Positions 48,041 through 57,426 of a stretch of DNA of 64,000 nucleotides are shown piece after piece (position 1 is the first letter of the stretch; the number at the start of each line of letters is the position of its first letter). The notes beneath the pieces are model-generated. The model saw nothing but the letters and a program-made list of their open reading frames with translations. It had not been told where the DNA came from and ran no database searches. The DNA comes from Ricordea florida (lineage: Eukaryota; Cnidaria; Anthozoa; Corallimorpharia; Ricordeidae). The position numbers and the translations under genes are program-made. The DNA lies in assembly GCA_949710005.1 (NCBI GenBank), contig OX453275.1, forward strand, positions 18,003,259 to 18,067,258. Direction: 5' to 3'.

Positions 48041-48145
48041 CAACTATTCACCTCAGTGTCGGTGGCTAGTGGTGGATATTTACCTCGCCGCTTCGCGGCT
48101 CGGTAAATATCCACCACTAGCCACCTCCACTTCGGTGAATAGTTG
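48041..48145. repeat. Foldback hairpin, about 48-bp arms
   Basis: CAACTATTCACC...GGTGGCTAGTGGTGGATATTTACC is mirrored as GGTAAATATCCACCACTAGCCACC...GGTGAATAGTTG around a CGCCGCTTCGCGGC loop. It belongs to the same class of palindromes as those at 30838, 47071 and 61209. Confidence 0.85.
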
Positions 48146-48150
48146 TTAAT

Positions 48151-49307
48151 TATCACTAGCATTCGTGACTTTGTTGACCCCCATACCGATCATGCAACTT
48201 TGAAACAATGGGTTATTCAAGATCTTGGCGGGAATTACCTAGTTTTACGACATCCATTCTATGTTGACATCCCTTCTATGTTGACGGGCGTGCCCGACTG
48301 CCAAGTTCGTGTTTTAGCCATTCTCGCAGCTTTGCCCTCACGAGTTGTAAAGAACGTCCTTTCTTATATAATTAAAAAATTGTTTTTGCAATGGTTGGCT
48401 TTCAATCATATGCCAGTCTTTCACCCGGATGAGTTGGTATTGTGGTACAAAAGGCAAGATTTGTTTGTTTTTCTTTGTGTTTTTGTTACAGGGCTTAATC
48501 TCTGTTTTCAAATTTCACTTCATAAAGTGTTTTCTATATCAAACTCTCTGGGTGATCTCTGAGGTGTTGTCTGAAGTTTCTACCTCTCTCTTCAAACTGA
48601 ATATTAGAGGAGTTTATACTCAACAGCCTCAAGGCCCTCTCCCTAAAACCTTTTTTGACACATGGGGCGGTGACATGAAGAGTGATGCGTGTATTGGACG
48701 TTTCTGTCAGTTTGAAAGGAGTGCGTACATCTCGTACAGCTTCCTTTTTTAATTTTTTGCCTTTGTTCACATTAGTATCCAAGAATGTTGTTTCTGCATC
48801 TGATATTTCGGCCGTGAATTTGATTGTAGGGTGATGTTTGTTAGCTTGTTGAATGAACTTTGTTATTTTTTCTCAGAGTGAGACTGAAACATTTCCAAAC
48901 GAGTGCCGGGTATTGTTGCGCTTTGGCTTAGAATGTCTGTTTCAACTTTTGCCATAAAGATTCTGGCCGCGACGAAAGAGACTGCCATTTTGGTCCCAAT
49001 AGCAGTACCACGTATTTGGAGATCTGTAGATAATTCTTTCCCTGAATTCAAATGAGTTTCCTGTAGGATTAGCTTTAACTCTTGTTCGACTAGTGTGTGG
49101 GGATAGGAGTTTTATTTTGGTGAAATAAAACTGCTGTACCCGGATATTACGAGGTCGTCGTTGTTGGCCACGGTAATACTAAAATGTGCTTGAAGTCGAT
49201 ACCGCAGAAGTAACGATGCCGCGGAGAGCTATTGATGAAAACTAAGTAATTCCCGCCAAGATCTTGAATAACCCATTGTTTCAACGAAGTCACGAATGCT
49301 AGTGATA
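48151..49307. repeat. Inverted arms flanking the Penelope-like fragment
   Basis: The left arm 48151-48247 (TATCACTAGCATTCGTGACTT... GATCTTGGCGGGAATTACCT) is inverted at 49239-49307. The left arm has about 28 extra bases. The arms bracket the Penelope-like reverse transcriptase fragment and an unrecognised plus-strand frame (48143-48562). Confidence 0.75.
48537..49051 (-). pseudogene. Penelope-like reverse transcriptase fragment, catalytic motif lost
   Basis: Minus-strand frames match the palm and thumb region of Penelope-like element reverse transcriptases: LQIRGTAIGTKMAVSF and IFMAKVETDILSQS (48863-49051), then in another frame TKFIQQANKHHPTIKF and TAEISDAETTFLDT, ALRLLSINSSNIQFEE and FRQHLRDHPESLI (about 48537-48880). 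Where the catalytic YxDD box should fall, the sequence jumps with loss of residues and frame. No GIY-YIG endonuclease was recognised. It is a dead fragment inside the inverted arms. Confidence 0.68.
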
Positions 49308-49690
49308 AATCTGGATAGTGTCAAACATCCTGACACTTTGGTTATTTCATATAACCAGTTTCATGAAACGGCGCATAAAATGTTTTTATCAAATAACCAA
49401 ATGTGGCCGCGTTGGTTATATCACATAACCAAAAACTCAAAAATGGTTTTATCAAATAACCAAAAACCCAACAATGATTTTATCAAATAACCAGTGGGAA
49501 ACAAGATCGGTTTTATCAAATAACCAATGGAAACAAAATTGGTTATATGAAATAACCAATTTGAGTAAAAATGGTTATTTATGATAATTTATTTAACCAC
49601 TGAGCTAAATTATCATAAATAATGAAGTAAATCATAAGAAAATCCTCCCAAAATAGGTCAAATAATAAATTTACAAACGGCGCCCCATAG

Positions 49691-50028
49691 AATGGATCAT
49701 GGTAACGGATCATGGCAACTATTTAATTATAGAACAACTTTGTGAGATCTACTAAACAGAAGTCGCTATATCGTTATTATGTAAAGCTATAAGTAACAAG
49801 AACAAAACGTACTGAATGTATTGTGCAACAATTCAAGTTAGTGTTTGGTTTTGCTTCAAAATTCAAGTTAGTGTTTGGTTTTTTCACAAAGTGAACAAGC
49901 AAAACTTAATGAAACACAACTTACCACAGTCATGTACATGTAACTAAGTCTTACATGATGTAAGACTATGATGTACTATGATGTTAACAAAAATGTTCTT
50001 TTTTCTTTCTTTCTGAAAAGCAGTTAAG
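49691..50028. other. Short intergenic stretch, nothing recognised
   Basis: Contains a repeated ATTCAAGTTAGTGTTTGGTTTTG (about 49830 and 49861) and TACATGATG-type words. No gene seen. Confidence 0.5.
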
Positions 50029-50985
50029 TTACATGTTTGCAGCAATCTTCAACACTACTCTGGATGTTGTGTTGTATGTAAACTTAACTGATGGAAGATT
50101 GAACAAAACGTCTGTGAGGATTTCCTCAGTTATCGTTGGCATGAGGCTTTCTTTGTTTTGAATAGCCAGTATTTGCCAAATAGGCTCCTCAAAAAGTGCT
50201 AGTGATATTTTCTTATTATCAGAGTGCTGCACCAGTACTTGGGCATATCAATGTTTAGATGAAGGTTTAAGTTTTTGCTTTAAGTGGCAATTGTTGCACT
50301 CCAAATAGGTTGCTGAAGTAGATTGTTGCAGTTTCTTGTTGCATTAAAGCAAGAGAAATATGAGTTGATTGTAGTGATTCCTAATATTTCTCCTTCAATG
50401 GTTGTGGATACGAATTATTTGGTATCTTGAGTAAGTGGCATAGCTAAGACTTCAGTAAAATCTTCTGTGAGCTTTATTTCTCTTCCATATTTCGCTGTGT
50501 TCAAATAAACATTGTCATGATATTTGTCCTTTTGTACTGTTACATTATGGAACATGTATGTACGGTTGTTTTTAACTTGGTTAATAAAATTCTCCCACAA
50601 TACCATTTTGATTGAAGCTGAAGGGTCAAGCAGGGTACAGTTCACAAGAGTTAAATCTCCTGCTTTTTCCTCTTTGGACATGTTGGTAACTTTCGCCTTC
50701 ACAGTTACATGTTGACCAATTCGGACTGACTTGACTGATGAAAGCGTGGTTGAAGATTTAATTTCTGATCTTGAGAAGTCAAGTTGTGGTGGCGTTCAAG
50801 TACTACACTATCTCCCATCAATATATCATTGGTGTTTGAAGAGGTATCCACATTGTACTTTAATTTTAACTTTGATGGGGCTCTTCTTTTCCCTGTAATC
50901 TTCGAAAATCTTACGCTTTCTTGGTGAGAAGCACACTGCTCTAGTTATTGTTTGATCTTTTCCTTGTAATTGACGTTCAAAGAAC
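50029..50985 (-). pseudogene. RPA1-like pseudogene (Helitron/Helentron-associated type)
   Basis: Read on the minus strand: an N-terminal OB part with RAVCFSPRKRK and KKSPIKVK (about 50860-50985, in shifted frames); a middle OB fold in the open frame 50415-50702 (SKEEKAGDLTLVNCTLLDPS, MVLWENFINQV, TYMFHNVTV); then a TAA, a zinc-ribbon piece (YLECNNCHLKQKL) in another frame, a second stop, and a C-terminal part (50029-50232, LFEEPIWQILAI). So at least two stops and one frame change. Domain order matches the RPA-like ORF at 37458-38252 but extends past its truncation point. It may be the RPA gene of the decayed Helentron to its right, which has the same orientation (inference). Confidence 0.72.
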
Positions 50986-51000
50986 TTTTTTGCCCCCGCA

Positions 51001-51027
51001 GGGTTCCGGCCCAGAGGCCGGAACCCG
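51001..51027. repeat. GC-rich hairpin
   Basis: GGGTTCCGGCC-CAGA-GGCCGGAACCC is a perfect 11-bp stem with a 4-base loop, next to the RPA-like pseudogene's 5' side. Function unknown; could be a transposon end stem-loop. Confidence 0.8.
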
Positions 51028-51228
51028 AGGAGGCACCCTAATGTTCCCCGCGTAAATAAGAAGTATCGTATGGTCGTAGTGTTAGTATGCGAAAATTTTC
51101 TCGATTTGACGAAAATAGGCGCGCACGGTGGTCCCGGTTAATTTTCTCCATGTGCGCCTGGCTCAGCAACCGCGCAAACTGGGTTTGGCAGGTTTGGCAA
51201 GTTTGGCAACGAGTCGTCACGATTTCAT

Positions 51229-51725
51229 GAGGGGCCGTAAGGGGGGGTAGTGCGCATAGTTCACGACTATTACAGATGGAAAATCACGAATCACGGCAAT
51301 TAATTTTCGAGTTTCACAATTCACGGAAAATAACATCATAGACAACGAACTCTTGTGCACTTACTCCTCCATATTGAGTGTCTTCACTCGTACAAAAGCC
51401 ATCAATCATTGATATGTTAATGTTTCTTTCCGAAGTTATTATGTATGCCGAGGTAATGGGCCGGGCTCCTGTTTATGAACTTGATAATCGGAAACGCAAT
51501 TTGAAAACATCATAAAGGGTCACATTTGCACGGTAGGTCGGTTTTCACGGAAAAAGTGAAGAATTTTATTCAAGTTTCACGGTTATCGAAAAAAATTTTT
51601 TTGCTTTCACATGTCACGACAAGCATGTTATTCACAGTTCACGGATTTTAATATTTCGTAATCACAGATCACGGAGAATAAAAACATGCGATCACGTTTC
51701 ACGAGAAACCCCCTTACGGCCCCTC
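51229..51725. mobile_element. 497-bp MITE with 17-bp TIR, TSD TTTCAT and TCACGG-rich interior
   Basis: Ends are GAGGGGCCGTAAGGGGG (left) and CCCCCTTACGGCCCCTC (right), perfect inverted repeats. TTTCAT flanks both (51223-51228 and 51726-51731), a 6-bp target duplication. The interior is packed with TCACGG/TCACGA words (AATCACGAATCACGG, TTCACAATTCACGG, GATCACGTTTCACGAG and others), mostly near the two ends. No coding capacity. The superfamily is not certain. Confidence 0.82.
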
Positions 51726-51841
51726 TTTCATTCCAAGCTTTCTTATTTCATTCCAAGCTATAAGATGAGTATTTTTATCATTGAGTATCACATCATTAAC
51801 AAAAAGCTATTCAGCATTACTGGAATTTTTTAGTTTTAAAC

Positions 51842-51940
51842 AACTTGATTTGTCAGGCACAAATCAGCAACGTCGATCGACAGAACTTTGAACTTGATTT
51901 GTCAGACACAAATCAGCAACGTGGATCGACAGACTCGATT
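51842..51940. repeat. 49-bp tandem duplication
   Basis: AACTTGATTTGTCAGGCACAAATCAGCAACGTCGATCGACAG at 51842 recurs at 51891 with three changes. Each unit contains the palindrome GTCGATCGAC or a variant. Confidence 0.85.
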
Positions 51941-52029
51941 CAAACCACATCAGGAATAGCTCAAATATTTCAAAACCCAGTCAAAAACAAAAAAGGTGGT
52001 AACGTGAAATAACCGGGTTTTGTTTAAGA

Positions 52030-52371
52030 ATGTCACACTCGAAGCCAAAGCAGTCGTTCGTTGCGTTTCGTAGACGACACTTTATGAACTCGGTTTTCAC
52101 TGACCCGGGCATTTATTCATGTGCAGTTGATGCTTTTTTGGAAGTGTGTACACATTTGTTTATGCCATATTTATCAAATTTGCCAGCTAAAAAGGAGTTC
52201 ACAGAGCTGCTTTTCAATACTTGCTCATATTACATCTGTTCGAGAGAAGACAATGCCTTGTTGAAGGAAATTCGCGAACCTGTATGGTCATACATCATTG
52301 ACCACTGTACATGTAGTTCATTTGTAGCCAGAGATTGTAGTGCCTGTTTTAGTCAAATATTTGTGCTTTAA
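52030..52371 (+). pseudogene. USP-like (C19-type) protease fragment, Helitron-related
   Basis: The ATG at 52030 opens a 113-codon frame homologous to the N-terminal protease region of the Helitron protein at 42106-45153: RRRHFMN, then GIYSCAVDAFLEV (Cys box; GRYSCAVDSFLEL in the other) and IREPVWSYI (IREPVWSYL in the other), ending at the homologous CFSQIF position. The residues shared with the large Helitron are spread evenly, so it is a diverged homologue rather than a recent copy. The His box and the rest of the protein are absent. It runs opposite to its neighbours and could be a remnant of another element or a captured first exon; no donor site was confirmed. Confidence 0.68.
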
Positions 52372-53089
52372 AGATCGTTTTGTTGTTTAACACGCGTTCT
52401 ATTACATTTGCCTTGTTGATTGAACTCAGTATGACATGCTAAAATACCATTGCCCATCCTAAACACGATCATGTATGAGGATTTCCATTAACCCAAGAAA
52501 CAAAGTGTGATAATTGACAAAACACAACAAGGAATTTGCACTCACAAACTCTCAAACGAAAACTACATTTCAAAGGTTCATAACAAATACATGGACAACC
52601 ACATGCAGTCTTCATTCAGTTTTTACAAGGTCGGGGGCAGATTTAGTGACAACTATGACTAGTGTTATACACAGGAGAAACATGTATATAACCAACAAAT
52701 TCATTGTTTTGTGTCACAGCACTAGTGGTGTTAGTAGCTGGTTTTGAGGAATCTTCCATGACTAAAAAAGAAAAGAAAAAGTTATGAATTCATCTGTAAA
52801 TAGATTGACTTGCAATATGATTGTCAATAAAGAAAGAATTATGGCTGATTAGTAAATAACAGATACAATATTAGTCAAATCAATTACAATATAACAAATT
52901 AAATGGTGGATATTTACCCGACAATGAATGTAAGAGGACAGAGAGGGGCACTGGGATTGGGACATTATTGAACATCACTAAATCTTTGTAGTGATTGTCT
53001 TATGTACTAGTCTTTTAGTATCTATCATATCACATCTAGGTGTGTTTGTATCCTTCTTCTTATGACATACAACAAAGTCTCTGGTGAAG
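52372..53089. other. No gene recognised
   Basis: AT-rich sequence between the USP-like fragment and the end of the endonuclease remnant. Probably contains the 3' flank of the decayed Helentron. Confidence 0.45.
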
Positions 53090-53474
53090 TTATATTTCTG
53101 TGTTGAAACAGTTAATTAATGTGCATATTGATTTGTGGTCTGAAAAATATGTTTCTAATACGTGTAAGTGTACTTGAGATTCTGGCAGGTTGGTATAAAT
53201 GTGGTCTATAGCTGTTTTGTTTTCAGTGGTATACAAAGATACCAATTGCCTGTAGTTATGCTCTGTAATAAAGAAATTATAGTCTATCTCTTTCATTTAA
53301 CCAGTTTATATTAAAATCTCCAATGAAAACATTGTACTGTGTAGTCGTATGTGACAAGACTTGCCTTAATGCGATACACAATTCTGTTATTGGCACTTAA
53401 GGTGATTGAGATATGCCAATAATGGTGACATGAGGTAGATACATGCATTTCATGATAGTCATCTCAACACCATT
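53090..53474 (-). pseudogene. Helentron endonuclease (EEP/APE-like), C-terminal half, split by BEL insertion
   Basis: Minus-strand translation from the BEL junction gives MKCMYLPHVTIIGI, then GDFNINW, then the open frame 53090-53296 with TAIDHIYTNLPES and ETYFSDHKSI. These are hallmarks of the exonuclease-endonuclease-phosphatase fold (GDFN and SDH catalytic motifs). Stops and a frame change interrupt it. Its N-terminal half lies on the other side of the LTR retrotransposon at 60952-61500, and reading continues across the duplicated CCATT in the same sense. Confidence 0.78.
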
Positions 53475-53847
53475 TGTGGCTGAAGCCAGCCCAGTTCGCT
53501 TGCGCTAGATTCGCGCTCTTTTGGGTCACGTGACCTTAGTAGCGAAGTAGTGTGGTTGTGTTCAGACCAATATTTATTTCTCGCTAGTTCAGCGTGTATT
53601 CGTTTTCATTATTCGGTCATTTCGCTGTACAAGGCTGGACAAGGTACACAACCTTTCATTTACCTCCTGTATTTCTAGTTGTCCTTTCATAGTGTTGTTT
53701 ATGTTGCCTTCTTCACAAGTCGATTTCTTGGTGTATAGTTCGGTAAGGCCTATCTTTGTATTTTCTTTTAGTTTTACGGTTTCAGTTTGGACCAGTAAAA
53801 TCCCAGCTATAACTACGACTTGGTTGGTTGAATCATCTGTAGTTACA
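53475..53847 (+). repeat. 5' LTR of the BEL/Pao element
   Basis: 373 bp, from TGTGGCTGAAGCC to TCTGTAGTTACA, preceded by CCATT. It contains GGTCACGTGACC, a palindromic E-box-like site. No clear TATA box or tRNA primer site was identified in or just after it. Confidence 0.95.
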
Positions 53848-54167
53848 GTAAAACTTGTCAGCGAAATTCAGGAGATTTCCGAGTGGACTGAAGTGAACGC
53901 TACGAAGTCTAGTGTAAAGTGTACGAGTGGTTCACGTGTAGCAGTACGGAGGATTGAACTCAGCCACGATTGACATTGCGATTGTGTACTTTTAAGAACT
54001 GACCTGTGAAGGTTTTAATTGTTTTTAAAACTTAACTTTTGTGACCATTGAAGGCTATCGAATCTGTTGTGGGATTCAGGCGTGTAAATGTGAAAATCTG
54101 AAATCCGGAATCTGGAATATTCGATTGAGAACTATCGGATTTCTAGTTTAGACTTCCGAATCTTCTT

Positions 54168-55349
54168 ATGGCATCGCAAGAAACTTCAGCGTCTTCAATG
54201 GAGAAAATAAAGAATGGCCAGGATGATGAGCTCGAAGGGGCCAGTAATACAGAATTATCGGAGAAACGATCCCGTAAACTTACTGAAAAGGGACTCGACT
54301 ATCAGCGTTCGGTGAAAGATACGAATTACCAACAGTGCAAAAGGAAACTTAAAGAAAATCTTGACGTCCTCGACATGAACTGGACGGACCTGTCTGATGT
54401 AGAAACACTGAGAAAGGAAAGAATGATCTTGGAAAAGGGTAGGAAAAATCTTGAAGCCGCGCTACTTGATTATCAAGAGCTTCTGTCTAGCGAAGAGTCC
54501 CATGATGTGATCAAGGAAACAGAGTACTTATTCAAACGAGCGGTGGACCTTAGAAGGATGGTCGGAGAAAGGATCTTCGAATTAGAAAAGGACGAAATGC
54601 GGTCACGTCATAGTGGAAGATCTCTTCTATTAAGGAGAACCGGTCACACACATTCCTCAAAACAATCAACTACATCACAAATTTCCATGTTAAAAGTGAA
54701 GACCATGGCCGAGTTAGCAAGAAAGGAAGTAGAGATGAAGTATGCCAAACTTGAGTCAGAAAAGAAATTGGAGATTGAAAGAAAAAGATGTGAGATGGAA
54801 GAGATTGAAAGGCTAAAGCAGTACGAAACCGCAAAGGCAGAAGCGGATGCCATGGCAAGGATAGAAGAAGAGGAGAGAAACCCCGACTTGACTGATTTGA
54901 AGGAGTTCCAAATGAGCAATGAAGATAAAGAAAAACGGGTCCACGAGTATATCTCCTCTCTGTCCTCTGTAAGTAGTCAGCTTCCCCTACCTCACTCTCT
55001 GGAACCTGTGGTTCAAGATCGTCATCCTACCTCCTTACCTAAAGCAATCCCTGCTACCAACACAGAGCTGATAAAGGTAGCTTCTCAAGAAGGAAATAAT
55101 TATCATAACGGTGATAAAAGCCAAAGAGGAATAGTATCACGCCCCTCTCCAATTGAGAGCTCAACAAATCCCCGCCATGGTTCCTGTGACATTTCAACTA
55201 TCCCTTACAATTTCCCAAATACCAGTCCAAAACAAACAGGCATTGCAGAAGCAATAGCAGAAGGTATGGAAGCTGCTAGATTACCCACTCCTCACCTCAC
55301 AATGTTCAGTGGAAACCCTGGACTGGCCAACATGGAAAGTGGCCTTTGA
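54168..55349 (+). CDS. BEL/Pao Gag, N-terminal part
   Basis: The ATG at 54168 is followed by 393 codons. Residues about 40-150 are charged and helical; about 180-260 form a strong Glu/Lys/Arg coiled coil (EMKYAKLESEKKLEIERKRC). Then comes a Ser/Pro/Thr-rich linker and a short Gag-like stretch (LTMFSGN) that continues in the next frame. Gag forms the intracellular particle and this part is likely for assembly. The frame overlaps the following one by about 40 bases and moves +1. This may be a translational frameshift site or a lesion; the sequence alone does not decide. Confidence 0.8.
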   Translation: MASQETSASSMEKIKNGQDDELEGASNTELSEKRSRKLTEKGLDYQRSVKDTNYQQCKRKLKENLDVLDMNWTDLSDVETLRKERMILEKGRKNLEAALLDYQELLSSEESHDVIKETEYLFKRAVDLRRMVGERIFELEKDEMRSRHSGRSLLLRRTGHTHSSKQSTTSQISMLKVKTMAELARKEVEMKYAKLESEKKLEIERKRCEMEEIERLKQYETAKAEADAMARIEEEERNPDLTDLKEFQMSNEDKEKRVHEYISSLSSVSSQLPLPHSLEPVVQDRHPTSLPKAIPATNTELIKVASQEGNNYHNGDKSQRGIVSRPSPIESSTNPRHGSCDISTIPYNFPNTSPKQTGIAEAIAEGMEAARLPTPHLTMFSGNPGLANMESGL

Positions 55350-57417
55350 AACTGTCATCGAGAAGAGAACCAACAACTCCAAGGAGAGGATTCTATACCT
55401 TCTGCAATACCTATCAGGCCCCCCAAAGAAGATTGTAGAAGGATATCAGTTTCTCCATGCAGAAAGTGCTTACATAGAGGCAAAGAAAACACTGGAAAGG
55501 CGTTTCGGTCATCCTGCTGTAGTTGCAGAAACGTTCCGCAGGAAGCTTGAGCAATGGCCAAAAATTGGGCCTAGAGATGGTTTTGCATTGCGTGAATACG
55601 CAGATTTCCTGAAAACCTGTGAATTGGCCATGCAATCTGTAGAAGACCTTGAAACGCTAGATAAGCAACACGACAACAAGCAACTGATTAAAGTCCTACC
55701 TAGTTGGGTACACCCTAAATGGGGTGTCAAGGTGAGAGAGTATCAATTGAAGTATGGTGACCACAAATTTCCTCCATTTACTGAATTCGTTCGATTCATC
55801 ACTGAAATGGCAGAGGTGCAGTGTTTGCCTGTCCTCTGCAACTTGGATTCAAGTGCCAAGGACGACAAGAACAGAGTTAGCAAGGGAAGCTACGGAAATC
55901 GCAGGAACAAGGAAGTGACCACACTGATCACAAGAACCCGAGAAAGGTCTTCACGCTCGCCAATTGAAAGGAAAGAAGGCTGCTACTGGTGTGGACACAT
56001 GCTCCACGATTTAAATTCCTGTCATGAGTTCTCGAAGAAACCATTAAGAGAAAGAAGACAATTTATCATAAGAAAGGGACTTTGCCTTCGCTGCCTAAGG
56101 CATGGTCACATGGCAAAGGAGAACAAGTGTCAAAGTCCTTCACCCTGTACCAAATGCAAGCAGATGCACTTGACTTGTTTACATGATGACAAGGACACCA
56201 GCGAAGCGGAGAAACACGTTCCAAGCTCGATAGTGAACTGTGTAGGTCGTGATAGCTCATGTAGTGGCTCGGACAATGCAGCAGTCAAATGTACAAGTGT
56301 CTGCTCTATTGAAGGACAGCAACTTGGTCAAGATCAAAGCCTAATCATTCCAGTGTGGGTTTCTAGCTCGGAAGCTCCAACAGAATGTGTTCTAACTTAT
56401 GCCCTTATCGATTCCCAATCCAACGCGACCTTCATTACAGAGCAACTTAGGAATTCACTCAAGGTCAGTGGCATAGAAAGTCACCTCCGCTTGTCAACAA
56501 TGCATAAAGAAGACGAGTTAGTTGAATGCAAGAAAATCCAAGGACTTTCAGTTACAGATCTGAAACAACAAATCCGTATCCCTTTACCTAAGGTCTTCAC
56601 AAGAGAAACCATTCCTTACAAGCCCTCTCAGATCCCAAAGCCAGAAGTCGCCATGCAATGGGATCACCTGGTCTGCATCGTCAAAGAGCTCATGCCATAC
56701 AGGAAAGACCTGGAGGTTGGATTGTTGATAGGAACTAACTGTCCAAGGGCTATAAAGCCGCGTGAAGTCATTCCTGGTTCAGATGATGACCCATATGGTA
56801 TAAAGACTGACCTTGGTTGGGGTATTGTTGGAAGAGTTTGCAAGTCAAATCAAGATTTCGGTGACCAGCTAGAGGGTTGGACGAACAAGATCATTATCAA
56901 TGAGGACACAAGCTTTGTTATAGAATCTAGAGTAAAGGAAGTCATAACCCCTGTCAAAGTAAGGGAGATGTTTGAAAGGGACTTTCATGAAGCATCCAAA
57001 TACAAGCAATCGCCAGCACTGTCAGTTGAAGAGCGTAAATTTCTAGAAATTGTAGAGAAGGGAATCCACAAGAGGACGGATGGCCACTATGAGATGCCAT
57101 TGCCCCTGCGCTCTCAAAATGTGAAGCTACCGAATAATCGGTCTCAGGCACTTAGGAGATTATCACAGCTTGAAAACAGATTCAAGAGAGATGCAAAGTA
57201 TCACAGAGACTACTCAGAGTTTATGGAAGACATGCTAAAGAATTGTGCAGAATCGGTCCCACCCCAAGACAATCCTGGTACTAACATTGAAGACGGCAGA
57301 ATCAATTACGTTCCGCATCATGGTGTTTATCACCCTCGAAAGCTTTCACAGATAAGAGTAGTCTTCGACTGCAGTGCAATGTATAAGGGAACATCCTTGA
57401 ATAGGAACTTACTATAG
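55309..57417 (+). CDS. BEL/Pao Gag C-terminus, zinc knuckles, protease and start of RT
   Basis: A 702-codon frame with no ATG at its nominal start (GTG), so it is reached from the upstream frame. Residues about 5-190 are a DUF1759 Gag region (TWKVAFETVI, YLLQYLSGPP, LERRFGHP). Zinc knuckle-like Cys/His motifs follow at about 225-285 (CYWCGHMLHDLNSC, CLRCLRHGHMAKENKC, CTKCKQ). A DUF1758-type aspartic protease with ALIDSQSNATFI lies at about 364, and the first RT residues (RVVFDCSAMYKGTSL) at about 682. A TAG stop ends the frame at 57415-57417, and the Pol frame continues in the same phase right after it. Confidence 0.88.
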   Translation: METLDWPTWKVAFETVIEKRTNNSKERILYLLQYLSGPPKKIVEGYQFLHAESAYIEAKKTLERRFGHPAVVAETFRRKLEQWPKIGPRDGFALREYADFLKTCELAMQSVEDLETLDKQHDNKQLIKVLPSWVHPKWGVKVREYQLKYGDHKFPPFTEFVRFITEMAEVQCLPVLCNLDSSAKDDKNRVSKGSYGNRRNKEVTTLITRTRERSSRSPIERKEGCYWCGHMLHDLNSCHEFSKKPLRERRQFIIRKGLCLRCLRHGHMAKENKCQSPSPCTKCKQMHLTCLHDDKDTSEAEKHVPSSIVNCVGRDSSCSGSDNAAVKCTSVCSIEGQQLGQDQSLIIPVWVSSSEAPTECVLTYALIDSQSNATFITEQLRNSLKVSGIESHLRLSTMHKEDELVECKKIQGLSVTDLKQQIRIPLPKVFTRETIPYKPSQIPKPEVAMQWDHLVCIVKELMPYRKDLEVGLLIGTNCPRAIKPREVIPGSDDDPYGIKTDLGWGIVGRVCKSNQDFGDQLEGWTNKIIINEDTSFVIESRVKEVITPVKVREMFERDFHEASKYKQSPALSVEERKFLEIVEKGIHKRTDGHYEMPLPLRSQNVKLPNNRSQALRRLSQLENRFKRDAKYHRDYSEFMEDMLKNCAESVPPQDNPGTNIEDGRINYVPHHGVYHPRKLSQIRVVFDCSAMYKGTSLNRNLL

Positions 57418-57426
57418 GGTCCCGAC

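Larger units (their letters stand above)
46696..49690. mobile_element. Foldback-type transposon with about 370-bp inverted ends
   Basis: The left arm (46696-47066) and right arm (49317-49690) are inverted copies. Both start CTATGGGGCGCCGTTTGTAAA from the outside and end in a GTGTCAGGATGTTTGACAC palindrome. Within each arm a short palindromic word, GGTTATTTGATAAAACC and variants, is repeated about eight times with CAATTTTG, CGATCTTG, CACATT and similar spacers. Long TIRs built of short repeats are the signature of foldback elements. The roughly 2.25-kb interior is filled with other elements, described separately. No transposase was recognised and I could not define a clean target duplication. 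Confidence 0.82.

Noticed and set aside
48143..48562. 139-codon plus-strand frame as a gene
   Set aside because: It overlaps an inverted arm and reaches into the antisense of the Penelope-like fragment; no domain recognised.
53848..53870. tRNA primer-binding site after the 5' LTR
   Set aside because: The bases following the LTR do not show a match I can assign to a tRNA 3' end, so no site is annotated.
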